Below, piece by piece: positions 23,512-32,594 of a DNA stretch of 64,000 nt. Each line of letters opens with the position of its first letter. The stretch's first letter is position 1. A program made the position numbers and the translations under genes. This stretch comes from Dyadobacter sp. SG02 (GTDB lineage Bacteria > Bacteroidota > Bacteroidia > Cytophagales > Spirosomataceae): the NCBI RefSeq assembly GCF_900109045.1, contig NZ_FNYL01000003.1, forward strand, positions 248,001-312,000, written 5' to 3'. The notes beneath the pieces were generated by a model. It was not told the origin of the DNA and searched no databases. It was given only the letters and a program-made list of their open reading frames with translations.

Positions 23512-26214
23512 TTGAAACAATTCCCTATCGTGAGATCTGCGTGGTGTGCTGCGTGCCTTTTTGTTATCCTTTCATTTCAAGGTTTTAGTCAAGTTGTTGA
23601 TTCATTGGTGGTTGTCAATCCGGATAGTGCCTACGCGGCATTGTCGGATACCGAACGTCGCTTCTCGCGAAACGCGGTAGCGGGCGTACAGGCGGCCGAG
23701 GGACTCGAAGCGACGCTCTTTGCTTCGGAGCCCAATGTGATTAACCCCATCAATATCGATGTCGACCATCGCGGGCGCGTGTGGGCGTGCGAGGCGTACA
23801 ATTACCGGCCGAATGTGAATGGCAAGTCGGAGCTCGGGCAGGGCGACCGGATCGTGATCATGGAGGATAAGGACGGCGATGGCAAGGCGGATGTTACCAA
23901 GGTATTTTACCAGGGCCCGGAGCTCAATGCACCGCTGGGGATTTGGGTAATGGGCAATAAGGCGATCGTTTCACAGAGCCCGTACGTGTGGCTTTTCACA
24001 GACACCAACGGCGACGATAAGGCGGATACGAAGGAAATTCTTTTCAAAGGAATCGGCGGTACCCAGAACGATGCGGGTGTGCATGCGTTCGTCTTCGGGC
24101 CGGATGGTAAGTTTTATTTCAACTTCGGCAATGCAGGCCGGCAGCTGGTCGACGGCCAGGACCGCCCGCTGCTTGATAAATACGAAAGGGAGATCGATTT
24201 CAGGCAATATAAACAAGGAGTGGTGTTCCGCTGCGAGCAGGATTTTACCAAAGTCGAGGTCATGGCCGAAAATTTCCGGAATGGTTGGGAGGTGGCGGTG
24301 GACAGCTACGGTACCATGTGGCAGTCCGACCAGGAGGAGCCAGGCAATGGCGGTGACCGGGTCTCTTATGTGATGGAGAATGGTAATTTCGGATATATCG
24401 ATGAGATGACCGGTGCAAGCTGGCGGCTCAACCGTACGAACCTGGAAGACGAAATCCCGCGCCGCCACTGGCATCAGAATGACCCGGGCGTGGTGCCCGA
24501 TTTGCTGGAAACCGGTTCCGGTTTTCCAATGGGCATGACGATCTATGAGGGTGATTTGCTTCCCCGCCGCTATTGGGATCAGATTCTGCTGGCTGATGCC
24601 GGCCAGGGGTATGTGAGCGCGTTTCCGGTACAGAATGAGGGTGCAGGTTATAAATCAACGGGTATTCTGCCCATTATCGAAGGCAAGCGTGATAAATGGT
24701 TCAGGCCGACGGACGTCTGCGTGGCGCCCGATGGCTCACTCATTATCTCCGATTGGTATGATCCGGTGATGGGTTCGAATAAAATGAAAGACCGCAGCCG
24801 AGGCCGCATTTTCCGTGTTGCGCCTACCGGCACGCCTTATAAAATGCCGGTGTTCGACCTCTCGATTCCCGAACAGGCTGTGAAAGCATTGCAAAGTCCC
24901 AACTTGTCGCAGCGTTACCTCGCGTGGAATGCGTGTGTAAAGCATGGCTGGGCGGCGGAGCCGTTTTTGGAAGAACTTTTCAGGTTATATAATGGAAATC
25001 CAAAACTCCGCGCCCGCGCGTTGTGGGTACTCAACCGCATTGAGGGTTTTAACTACCGGAACCTGGACATCGGTTTCCGTGAACTGAACCCGAACCTGCG
25101 CATTACCGCATTACGCGCCGTACGTCAGCGAAACAGCGATCCGACGGAATATATCAAGCGCCTCACTTCGGACAAAGACCCGCAGGTACGTCGCGAGTGC
25201 GCGTTGGCCATTAATCACAACCATACCTATGAAGCATTGGACGTATGGCTGCAATTGGCGAAACAATACAAAGGCAACGACCGCTGGACTGTGGAAGCGC
25301 TCAGTATCGGTGCTTTTGACCAATGGGAGCGGCTATTCCCGGCTTGGCTGGAAAGGCAGGGCCCAAAACCGTGGTTGAGCGACTCAGGCAAAGATATTAT
25401 CTGGCTCGCGCGTACCCGGAAGGCCATTCCCTATTTGAGTGAGCTGGCGGCTGATACGTCGGTGAGTTTCAAAAGCAGGCTTCGCTATTTCCGCTCGTTC
25501 GATTTCTTTCATGCGGGTTATGAGAAAACGCAGGCATTGTTAAACGTTTTGAATGTCCCGTCTTCGGACCGCATCGAAGTGAGTAAACTTGCATTGCTGC
25601 ATTTGGATAAATCATTTGTAACCAACTCCCAGCAAGGCTTGACGGCGCTGAACAAGCTACTCGACGAGACCTACGGTACCGAACATTACATCGATCTGAT
25701 GACCCGCTATGAGCTGGAATCGGAGAATGACCGTTTACTGAAACTCGCATTGAGCAAATCCGACGAGGTGATCGGTCGCGACGCCGGAGCATTGCTGCTC
25801 GAACAGGCGGGGATTTCATACGTTACCCAAAAGCTTGCAGGAATGAATGAAGCGAAAAGATCCGCATTGCTGGCTTCCATTCAAACCGTCGGCAGCTCGG
25901 AATCGGTTTACCTGCTGCGTTCCACAATGCTGAATGCGGGCGAATCGATCGGCGTGCGGAAGAATGCAGCGCGTTACCTGGGCGCGAGCTGGCCGGGCGA
26001 GGAAGCGGTAGTGAAATTGCTAAGGAATGACCAGATCGACGGCGAAGTGAAAGAGGCTGCATTGGAAGGCGTGAAGAATGCATTCCGCGAAGAGATCAAG
26101 GTGCAGTTGGCTCCCTATTTACCCAAACCACCTGTGGAGGAAGTCGTGGCCGCACCTGCCGAAGAGCCAAAAAGTGGCAAGAAAGAGCGTAGAAAACGCA
26201 GAAAAGACCGGTAG
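23512..26214 (+). CDS. PVC-type beta-propeller/HEAT protein lacking the cytochrome c domain
   Basis: A 900-residue exported paralogue of the protein at 19209. It has a signal peptide (about 1-26), the same propeller motifs (NIDVDHRGRVWACEAYNYRP, DKDGDGKADV, SDWYDPVMGS) and HEAT region, with long identical stretches such as VSQSPYVWLFTDTNGD. The C-terminal CxxCH cytochrome domain is absent. In its place is a short Ala/Glu/Pro linker and a strongly basic tail (KSGKKERRKRRKDR). The start is TTG 23512, placing a signal peptide at the N-terminus. The TIM-barrel isomerase gene follows 81 bp downstream. Electron transfer would need a separate partner. Confidence 0.88.
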   Translation: MKQFPIVRSAWCAACLFVILSFQGFSQVVDSLVVVNPDSAYAALSDTERRFSRNAVAGVQAAEGLEATLFASEPNVINPINIDVDHRGRVWACEAYNYRPNVNGKSELGQGDRIVIMEDKDGDGKADVTKVFYQGPELNAPLGIWVMGNKAIVSQSPYVWLFTDTNGDDKADTKEILFKGIGGTQNDAGVHAFVFGPDGKFYFNFGNAGRQLVDGQDRPLLDKYEREIDFRQYKQGVVFRCEQDFTKVEVMAENFRNGWEVAVDSYGTMWQSDQEEPGNGGDRVSYVMENGNFGYIDEMTGASWRLNRTNLEDEIPRRHWHQNDPGVVPDLLETGSGFPMGMTIYEGDLLPRRYWDQILLADAGQGYVSAFPVQNEGAGYKSTGILPIIEGKRDKWFRPTDVCVAPDGSLIISDWYDPVMGSNKMKDRSRGRIFRVAPTGTPYKMPVFDLSIPEQAVKALQSPNLSQRYLAWNACVKHGWAAEPFLEELFRLYNGNPKLRARALWVLNRIEGFNYRNLDIGFRELNPNLRITALRAVRQRNSDPTEYIKRLTSDKDPQVRRECALAINHNHTYEALDVWLQLAKQYKGNDRWTVEALSIGAFDQWERLFPAWLERQGPKPWLSDSGKDIIWLARTRKAIPYLSELAADTSVSFKSRLRYFRSFDFFHAGYEKTQALLNVLNVPSSDRIEVSKLALLHLDKSFVTNSQQGLTALNKLLDETYGTEHYIDLMTRYELESENDRLLKLALSKSDEVIGRDAGALLLEQAGISYVTQKLAGMNEAKRSALLASIQTVGSSESVYLLRSTMLNAGESIGVRKNAARYLGASWPGEEAVVKLLRNDQIDGEVKEAALEGVKNAFREEIKVQLAPYLPKPPVEEVVAAPAEEPKSGKKERRKRRKDR

Positions 26215-26295
26215 GACGAAGATTCGGAGGCGATTTTGGGGTATATTTCAGGACTGTACATCTTTACAATCTGAAACAAAAACATCGAAACATTT

Positions 26296-27216
26296 ATGCT
26301 CCGCAGAAATTTTGTAAAATCTACCCTTGGTTTGGCTGGTGCCGCAATCGCAGCAGGAGATGCATTGGGCGCCGCTCCTATGGCCAAAAACAAGTTTAAG
26401 CTCAAATATGCTTCCCACTTCGGGATGTTCCAGAACAGCGCCGGAAAGGACGTGATCGACCAGCTTAAATTTATGGCAGACCAGGGGTTCATGGCATTGG
26501 AAGACAACGGTATGATGGGCCGTCCGGTGGAGCAGCAGGAAGCTATTGCCAAAGAAATGAGCCGTTTAGGAATGGAAATGGGCGTGTTTGTCGTGGATAA
26601 AGGCGGTAACGGTGCCAATACGCTCGCAGCAGGAAAGCAGGAATATATCGACATCTTTCTCAATGGCTGTAAAAAGGCCGTGGAAGTGGCGAAACGTGTG
26701 AATGCAAAATGGATGACAGTCGTTCCCGGTGATTTTGAAAGAAATCTGCCAATTGGCGTGCAAACGGGCCACGTGATCGACGCACTGCGCCGAGGTGCCG
26801 AAATCCTCGAACCGCACGGGCTGGTAATGGTACTCGAACCGTTGAGCGATTCACCTAATTTGTTCCTGAGAACGTCCGACCAGACTTACGAAATCTGTCG
26901 CGGAGTGAACAGCAAGTCGTGCAAGATTCTGTACGATATTTATCACATGCAAAAGAATGAAGGGCGTTTGCTCTATAATATCGACCGGACGTGGAGCGAG
27001 ATCGATTACTTCCAGATCGGAGACGAGCCCGGCCGTAAAGAGCCGACAACGGGCGAGATCAACTATAAAAACATATTCAAATACATCTACGACCGTAGCA
27101 AGAAAGAAGGGAAGTCGTTCATCATGGGGATGGAACACGGAAATTCGAAGCAGGGAAAGGAAGGAGAAGAAGCGCTGATCAAGGCTTATGTAGAGAGCGA
27201 CAGCTTCGCGATCTGA
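26296..27216 (+). CDS. Tat-exported TIM-barrel protein, hydroxypyruvate isomerase-like
   Basis: A 306-residue member of the xylose-isomerase-like TIM barrel family, closest in pattern to hydroxypyruvate isomerases. The N-terminus LRRNFVKSTLGLAGAAIAAG is a twin-arginine signal. Metal and substrate residues are suggested by VLEPLSDS (Glu), LYDIYHMQ (Asp/His), QIGDEPGRKEP and the late GMEHGNS (Glu/His). Export via Tat fits a folded, metal-bound enzyme acting in the periplasm on oxidised sugars, in line with the adjacent propeller protein. TATATTTC at 26242-26249 is a weak -7 candidate. A strong terminator follows. Confidence 0.87.
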   Translation: MLRRNFVKSTLGLAGAAIAAGDALGAAPMAKNKFKLKYASHFGMFQNSAGKDVIDQLKFMADQGFMALEDNGMMGRPVEQQEAIAKEMSRLGMEMGVFVVDKGGNGANTLAAGKQEYIDIFLNGCKKAVEVAKRVNAKWMTVVPGDFERNLPIGVQTGHVIDALRRGAEILEPHGLVMVLEPLSDSPNLFLRTSDQTYEICRGVNSKSCKILYDIYHMQKNEGRLLYNIDRTWSEIDYFQIGDEPGRKEPTTGEINYKNIFKYIYDRSKKEGKSFIMGMEHGNSKQGKEGEEALIKAYVESDSFAI

Positions 27217-27237
27217 TAGCGGATATTCATATTGAGC

Positions 27238-27281
27238 CCATAAAAAACCGGAAAGCATCAACGCTTTCCGGTTTTTTATGG
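27238..27281. terminator. Bidirectional rho-independent terminator
   Basis: A 19-bp perfect stem (27238-27256 with 27263-27281), loop ATCAAC, with AAAAAA and TTTTTT tracts in the arms. It separates the isomerase from the convergent CBM48 gene. Confidence 0.93.
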
Positions 27282-27294
27282 TATTCCAAATCGA

Positions 27295-27603
27295 TTAGAG
27301 AACTACTACTGAATTCTCGGTAGCATCTACACCGGCGGGGACATATTTGTCGGCCTCCCAGTCATTTTCCCACTTCTCGCCATCCAGAATGTAACGGAAC
27401 TGGTATTCTCCGGCTCCCAGTTCGAGGCTGGTTTTGAATGAACCGTCTTTCTGTTTTTTCAATGCGATTGCTTCTTCAGGATTCCAGCCATTGAACTCAC
27501 CTACGAGGGCAATTTTCTTCGCGTCGGAAGCCGCCTCGGCAGGAACTGTAAACGTCACTTTGAAAACAGACTTACTTTTTACAAACTGTTTTGCTAATGC
27601 CAT
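27295..27603 (-). CDS. Small CBM48/isoamylase N-terminal-like glycogen-binding protein
   Basis: A 102-residue single-domain protein of the E-set/CBM48 (AMP-activated kinase glycogen-binding) fold: KIALVGEFNGWNPEEAIALK, then GSFKTSLELGAGEYQFRYIL and DGEKWENDWEADKYV. The two Trp residues and GEYQFRY core correspond to the carbohydrate-contacting face. No signal peptide, so probably cytoplasmic. Stand-alone CBM48 proteins are common in Bacteroidota and may bind alpha-glucans or act as regulatory modules. A consensus -7 element lies 29 bp upstream of the start. Confidence 0.9.
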   Translation of the reverse strand: MALAKQFVKSKSVFKVTFTVPAEAASDAKKIALVGEFNGWNPEEAIALKKQKDGSFKTSLELGAGEYQFRYILDGEKWENDWEADKYVPAGVDATENSVVVL

Positions 27604-27631
27604 AATTGGTAGTGTTAATTGGTTGATGGCT

Positions 27632-27639
27632 CAAAGATA
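27632..27639 (-). promoter_or_regulatory. Bacteroidota -7 element for the CBM48 gene
   Basis: The minus strand reads TATCTTTG, an exact TAnnTTTG match, 29 bp upstream of the ATG at 27603. Confidence 0.6.
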
Positions 27640-27749
27640 CAATCAAAAATTATTCAAACCAATGAATATCAATACACTGAATATTTGTAATCTTCGAAAA
27701 GTTATATAATAACATTTCATGCGACATTTTTTAATATCGCGCCTTCAAC

Positions 27750-30011
27750 CTATCTGAGCGTGTATCTCGCTCCCAAAAATGCCCTGATGCCCTGATTTGG
27801 GGCAAAAACATACGACGGATCGAATGTTAGCCGGTAAGGGTTGTCGGGGGTAGCAATTACCTGTCCTTGTTCGTCAAATTTTACGTTTTTGTCGAACGGA
27901 TCGTTCGCGCGGGCGATCGAATTGGCGGGCGGGGTGAAGTTGAGCAGGTTCTTGACTCCCCCATAAATTTCCAGTCCATTGTCAAACTTTTTGGTCACCT
28001 GGATATTCTGCAAAGACCATACCGGCGAGTTTGCGGCGCGCGGATCGTTTTTGCCCAGGATCGGCAGGCGCATAGGGCCGTAAATGTTTCCCGTGTAGTC
28101 GAATGAGAGCCCGGCTTTCTGGATTTCGTAAGAAACCGACCAGGTTCCGGTGAATTTTTCGGTCAGTACCGGCCTGAAACGCACGCCGTTTTCCTTCTGG
28201 AAGTTGTCCATGTAGGTGCCGCCCGCGATGATTTTTAATGGGAAAGGAAAGTTAAAATCGAGGTTCAGGCTAATGCCTTTGGAAACTGCATAACCATCGA
28301 GGTTGTCGTAGATGATTTCGTTCGGGTTAGTATCGTAGTCTGGCAGGATGCGGTTGGTGAAATGGGTGTAAAATACCGAAGCGTCGATTCCGATGAATGA
28401 ATTGCCGGTTACGATTTTCTTGACGAAGTTGATGTTCGCATTCCAGCTCTGTTCGGGTTTTAATGCTTCCTTCAAAATGACTTCGCGCGAGCCGGTCAAT
28501 GCGGCGTGGTCTTCAGTAAAGAGGTTTACAATGCGGAAGCCGCGACCGATATTCAGCCGGACCACATCCGTTTGATTAAACTTGTATTTGTAAGCGGCTC
28601 TCGGCGTGAAAATGCTTCCGTGGCGGCTGTTATAGTCGTACCGCGCGCCCAGGAGAATGGCATGCCGGCCGCTTTTGATCTCGTCCTGAATGAATATGCC
28701 GGGGAGATAAATCTTGTCGGCATGGTCCTGGCCGTCGGCGTAGCGGGTAGCCGTCGTGTTATCATTATAAAAGGTATAGCGGAAAGGTGTTCCCATCAGC
28801 AGGCTGTGCTTGCCGATTTCCTTATCCCACAAAAACTGCGCGAATGCGATCTTCTGGTCAGCATTGAACGGCACATGGCCGTAAGCCGAGTTCTGGTTAT
28901 GGGAGCTGAAAGAGTATTGTAATGTAACTTTTTCAGTGAGCGGAAGCTGGTAGTTGCCCAGTAATTCAAAACGTTTGGTGTAAATGCTCTCGCCATAAAC
29001 CTCATCGCCACCGCGGTAAGAGCGGTTCCATTGCATCTGCCCGCCCCAGCGGTCTTCATAATAGTACCGGGCAGCCACATTGGCACGCCGGTTGTTTTTC
29101 AGGTCGAATGACCATTTGTTGAAGATCGAAATGCGTTTCTGAAGCGTCAGGTCGGTGAAACCGTCGCCATTGTTGTCGATAGGATTTTGATAGTTGAAAT
29201 AGTTGATACCCAGCAACGAACTGCTCTTTTCCGACGGTGTAAATTTCACACCTAAATCTACATTATAGTCGCGCCACGTGGTGCTGAATACGTCGGCCGA
29301 GAACACGGGTGCTTTGGAAGGATTTTTAGTAATAATATTGATCAAGCCCCCCACCGCTTCCGAACCATAGAGTGTAGACGCAGGTCCTTTCACGATCTCT
29401 ACCCGCTCGATCAGGCTGTTTGGAATACCCGAAAGCCCGTAAACCGTCGAAAGTCCGCTCACCATCGGCATGCCGTCGATGAGCACCATGGTGTAGGGCC
29501 CTTCGAGGCCGTTAATATGGATATCGCCCGTGTTACAGACATTGCAATTCAGCTGCGGCCGCACGCCGTTTACATAGCTCAGTCCTTCAAAAATGCTCGG
29601 GACGGGATTTTTGTAAATGAATTTGGAAGTAATAATGTCGACGGGCACCGGACTGTCGAGCTTCGAAACTTCTTTCATCGTTCCGGTTACCACCACCTCT
29701 TCCAATGCATTTGCGCCGGATTTCATCACAAAATCCTTTCTGACGTCCCGGTCTATCCGCACATTTTTTTCGGTGATCGTAGGCAGCGACACATAGCTGA
29801 CGCGCAAAGTGTAGGTTCCTTTGGGAATGCCTGCAAGGCGGAAATAACCCGCGGTATCGGCCGTAGTACCGGTTTTTAATTCGTTAATATAAACCGACGC
29901 ACCGAATGCGGGATCGGCCTGGCCTTCGAGTGAAATTTTCCCTGAAAGCGAAAACTGCGCCCAGGCGCCGAATGGCAAACAACTGAAAAGGAACAGTATG
30001 CGTAGTTTCAT
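27750..30011 (-). CDS. TonB-dependent outer-membrane receptor with carboxypeptidase-like N-terminal domain
   Basis: A 753-residue outer-membrane receptor. After a signal peptide (cleavage near GAWA) comes a CarboxypepD_reg-like domain (about 20-110), then the plug with EVVVTGTMKEVSKLDSPVPV, VLIDGMPMVSGLS and GPASTLYGSEAVGGLINIIT. A 22-strand barrel-like region ends in FLGARYTLR with terminal Arg. The plug contains an unusual NCNVCNTGD Cys pair. Overall layout resembles CirA/FepA-type siderophore or metallophore receptors rather than SusC. It is alone on the minus strand and divergent from the DoxX gene, so the ligand is unknown. Confidence 0.92.
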   Translation of the reverse strand: MKLRILFLFSCLPFGAWAQFSLSGKISLEGQADPAFGASVYINELKTGTTADTAGYFRLAGIPKGTYTLRVSYVSLPTITEKNVRIDRDVRKDFVMKSGANALEEVVVTGTMKEVSKLDSPVPVDIITSKFIYKNPVPSIFEGLSYVNGVRPQLNCNVCNTGDIHINGLEGPYTMVLIDGMPMVSGLSTVYGLSGIPNSLIERVEIVKGPASTLYGSEAVGGLINIITKNPSKAPVFSADVFSTTWRDYNVDLGVKFTPSEKSSSLLGINYFNYQNPIDNNGDGFTDLTLQKRISIFNKWSFDLKNNRRANVAARYYYEDRWGGQMQWNRSYRGGDEVYGESIYTKRFELLGNYQLPLTEKVTLQYSFSSHNQNSAYGHVPFNADQKIAFAQFLWDKEIGKHSLLMGTPFRYTFYNDNTTATRYADGQDHADKIYLPGIFIQDEIKSGRHAILLGARYDYNSRHGSIFTPRAAYKYKFNQTDVVRLNIGRGFRIVNLFTEDHAALTGSREVILKEALKPEQSWNANINFVKKIVTGNSFIGIDASVFYTHFTNRILPDYDTNPNEIIYDNLDGYAVSKGISLNLDFNFPFPLKIIAGGTYMDNFQKENGVRFRPVLTEKFTGTWSVSYEIQKAGLSFDYTGNIYGPMRLPILGKNDPRAANSPVWSLQNIQVTKKFDNGLEIYGGVKNLLNFTPPANSIARANDPFDKNVKFDEQGQVIATPDNPYRLTFDPSYVFAPNQGIRAFLGARYTLR

Positions 30012-30159
30012 AGTATGGCCGAATTATAAATTTATTTTTATCTGAATATAAATTTAGACAAACCTAAAAATAAAACTTGATATATGGAAATTAAAAATTC
30101 GGTTACAGCGAATGGATTAAGAAACTATCTTCGGGATAGCTAAACCAATTTAACTCACT

Positions 30160-30570
30160 ATGCTCAAAAGATTTTTGAAACCGATCAAACTGCCCGCTCC
30201 GGTGGATTGGGCGGTGCTGATCCTGCGGGTAGGGGTGTCATGCCTCATGCTCACGCACGGTTACGCGAAGCTTACCACATTCCTTGGCGGCGACCACTCA
30301 TTCGCCGACCCGATCGGGATCGGCGAGGAACTTTCCTATGTACTGACGATCTGCGCCGAGTTCGGTTGTTCGATTCTCGTGATCCTGGGGCTGGGAACGC
30401 GGGCGGCACTCATTCCGCTGATCATTACGATGGTGGTGGTGGCGACGATCATACACGCCAAAGATCCGTTCGATATGAAGGAACACGCGCTGCTGTTCCT
30501 CTTTCCTTATGTTGCCTTATTTCTCACAGGCCCGGGCCGGTTTTCGGTCGATAGCAAATTGTATCGTTGA
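30160..30570 (+). CDS. DoxX family membrane protein
   Basis: A 136-residue inner-membrane protein with four hydrophobic helices, matching the DoxX family: LILRVGVSCLMLTHGYAKLT near the N-terminus, a middle EFGCSILVILGLGTRAALIP helix pair, and ALLFLFPYVALFLTGPGRFS near the end. DoxX proteins are linked to redox or thiosulfate chemistry in some species; role here is open. TATCTTCG at 30126-30133 is a one-mismatch -7 element 34 bp before the ATG. A terminator follows the stop. Confidence 0.9.
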   Translation: MLKRFLKPIKLPAPVDWAVLILRVGVSCLMLTHGYAKLTTFLGGDHSFADPIGIGEELSYVLTICAEFGCSILVILGLGTRAALIPLIITMVVVATIIHAKDPFDMKEHALLFLFPYVALFLTGPGRFSVDSKLYR

Positions 30571-30590
30571 TATTTCCCTTTTGAAAAACG

Positions 30591-30622
30591 AAATGCCTTC
30601 CGGTAATGGAAGGCATTTTGTT
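30591..30622 (+). terminator. Rho-independent terminator after the DoxX gene
   Basis: An 11-bp perfect stem (30591-30601 AAATGCCTTCC with 30608-30618) and a 6-nt loop GGTAAT, followed by a T-rich stretch. It may also serve the convergent aldo/keto reductase gene. Confidence 0.88.
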
Positions 30623-30629
30623 TAAATAA

Positions 30630-31601
30630 CTATTGCGACCACTTGGTAGGCTGGCGGTCCCAGCGGTGGGCCTTCATTTTTTCGGCCACTGCCGCATCGA
30701 GCCTCGCGCCGTCGCTTACAGCCACGTTCGCGCGCACATTCTGGAGCCTGCGCATACCTGGGATAGTGGTGTGCACGTCGGGGTTGTTGAGGATGAAACG
30801 CAAAGCGAGCTCCGCCATCGTCATACCTGCCGGAATGTCGGCACGCAATGCCTCGGCGTGGTCGACGCTCGCATTCAGGTTTTCGGGTACGAAATAGGTG
30901 GAACGCCAGTCGTCGGCCGGGAATGTCGTTTCCTTCGTCAATGTGCCGGTTAGTGTCCCTTCGTCGAAAGGCACCCGGGCGATTACACCGATGTCGAGTT
31001 TGTGGCAAAGGGGGAAGAGATTATCCTCCGGCGCCTGATCGAAAATGTTGTAAATAACCTGTACGGCGTCGATCAGGCCGGTTTCGAGCGTTTTCAATGC
31101 ATTGTCCGGCTCCCAGCGGTTGATACTGATGCCCCACGCACCTACTTTTCCCTCTTTCGTTAGTTTTTGAATGGCTTCTTTCCATTCGTCTTCCTCTGCC
31201 CACGCATCTTCCCACACGTGGAATTGCAACAGGTCGATCTGCTCGGTACCGAGGTTTTGAAGGCTTTTTTCGGTGTATTCCACAATGTAATCGGCGGGAA
31301 ACACATCTTTCAGCGCGTATTCGGCGCGCGACGGCCATTGGCGGTTTTTAGGTGGAATTTTAGTGGCGGCATAAAGCTTTCTGTCGGGATAACGCTTGAT
31401 CAGCTCGCCAAGAATGCGCTCGCTCAGGCCCTCGCCATAACCCCAGGCTGTATCGAAGAAATTGACACCCGATTCGACAGCCAGGTCCAGGGAGTCGTCC
31501 GTTTCCTTGCGATCGGAGCCCGTCCAGCCCGCTAAGCCCCACATTCCATAACCTACTTCGCTGACTTCCCAGCCAGTTCGTCCAAAACGACGTTTTTGCA
31601 T
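30630..31601 (-). CDS. Aldo/keto reductase
   Basis: A 323-residue NADPH-dependent aldo/keto reductase with TIM-barrel motifs: MQKRRFGRTGWEVSEVGYG at the start, the catalytic Asp/Tyr region NFFDTAWGYGEGLSERILG, KLYAATKIPP with the catalytic Lys, and IDLLQFHVWED with the family His. The late DVHTTIPGMRRLQNVRANV corresponds to the NADPH phosphate-binding region. Members of this branch reduce sugar aldehydes or related carbonyls; substrate here is undetermined. It is monocistronic, convergent with DoxX. Confidence 0.93.
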   Translation of the reverse strand: MQKRRFGRTGWEVSEVGYGMWGLAGWTGSDRKETDDSLDLAVESGVNFFDTAWGYGEGLSERILGELIKRYPDRKLYAATKIPPKNRQWPSRAEYALKDVFPADYIVEYTEKSLQNLGTEQIDLLQFHVWEDAWAEEDEWKEAIQKLTKEGKVGAWGISINRWEPDNALKTLETGLIDAVQVIYNIFDQAPEDNLFPLCHKLDIGVIARVPFDEGTLTGTLTKETTFPADDWRSTYFVPENLNASVDHAEALRADIPAGMTMAELALRFILNNPDVHTTIPGMRRLQNVRANVAVSDGARLDAAVAEKMKAHRWDRQPTKWSQ

Positions 31602-31665
31602 TGTAATCTGATTTTAGTGTTTGACCAATAAAGAACTTCTCTGCATTTATTTAATATAGAACGGG

Positions 31666-31673
31666 TACCTTTG
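31666..31673 (+). promoter_or_regulatory. Bacteroidota -7 element for the M23 peptidase gene
   Basis: TACCTTTG is an exact TAnnTTTG match, 57 bp upstream of the GTG start at 31730. Confidence 0.55.
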
Positions 31674-31729
31674 CAAGACTTTTTTATTAGTGAGCCTTCT
31701 CGCTATCGTTCCTCAAAAACTGGGTTTAA

Positions 31730-32527
31730 GTGAAAGAAAAGGGGTTGATTAACGCATTGTGGATGACATTTAAAAGAATTGCCGGGATTGTGTTGGTGAT
31801 TTGTTTGGCCGGTTTGACAAACCAGAGTGAATCTTCCGATAAAATTGCAGAATACTGCGCAGCTTTCCATCAAATCCAGATGGATATCCGCGATAATGTG
31901 ATCTCACCCGATTCGGCGCGCGCGGCATTCGGCGCCGTAATGCGTAACCTCCGAGCAGAGTTCAGAAGGGATACATGCCGGTCTATCGACTCATCTTATT
32001 TCGTTTACCCGGTCAGAGGTTATGCGGTAAGGGAATCGATAGGGTCAAGAGGCCGCGGGTACCGGGCCAATGGTTTCGACCTTTTTGATAGCAGTGTTTC
32101 CGGTAGTCACCCCGCGCACGACCTTTTTGTACGCGATAAAGACCAGGACGTGCTCGACGACCGCACCTGGCAGCCGATCGACGTCCTCGCATTCACGTCG
32201 GGCATCGTGCTGGCGACCGAAACCAGCTGGAAATACGACAGCGAGTACCGCGGCGGCAACTGGATCTGGATTTACGATCCGTGCCTCGACGGCCTGTTCT
32301 ATTACGCCCACAACAATATCGTGGAAGTGCAGCCCGGGCAGTGGGTCAATGCGGGCGACAAGATCTCGGAAATGGGCCGTTCGGGTTACAATGCTTACCA
32401 GAAGCGTTCGCCGACGCACTTGCATTTGATGTTCCTCCAACTCGATGTCGATGGCCTTCCAATGCCCGCCAATACCTACGAGTGGCTGAAAGAAGCTACT
32501 GTGAAAGACGGCTTAGGGGTTGAATAA
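31730..32527 (+). CDS. M23-family (LytM-like) peptidase domain protein
   Basis: A 265-residue exported protein. A hydrophobic signal segment (about residues 15-30) precedes a LytM/M23-like domain. Zinc-site motifs are HPAHDLFV (H-x3-D) and the C-terminal THLHLMF (HxH), with the family-typical middle part FTSGIVLATETSWKYD, IWIYDPCLDGLFYYAHN and VNAGDKISEMGRSG. Such enzymes cut peptidoglycan cross-links or act as scaffolds; the metal ligands look intact, so activity is plausible. The start is GTG 31730, the only one that keeps the signal segment. It is followed 67 bp later by the aminotransferase gene. Confidence 0.88.
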   Translation: MKEKGLINALWMTFKRIAGIVLVICLAGLTNQSESSDKIAEYCAAFHQIQMDIRDNVISPDSARAAFGAVMRNLRAEFRRDTCRSIDSSYFVYPVRGYAVRESIGSRGRGYRANGFDLFDSSVSGSHPAHDLFVRDKDQDVLDDRTWQPIDVLAFTSGIVLATETSWKYDSEYRGGNWIWIYDPCLDGLFYYAHNNIVEVQPGQWVNAGDKISEMGRSGYNAYQKRSPTHLHLMFLQLDVDGLPMPANTYEWLKEATVKDGLGVE

Positions 32528-32594
32528 TTGGGATTTGAAGTAGATATTCAATATATTGTACTTCACTCCATTACTATTCCTTAAATAAAATTTT

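Noticed and set aside
19209..26214. Insertion sequence or composite transposon explaining the duplicated genes
   Set aside because: No transposase, terminal inverted repeats or target duplications are visible around the paralogues or the small-gene cassette.
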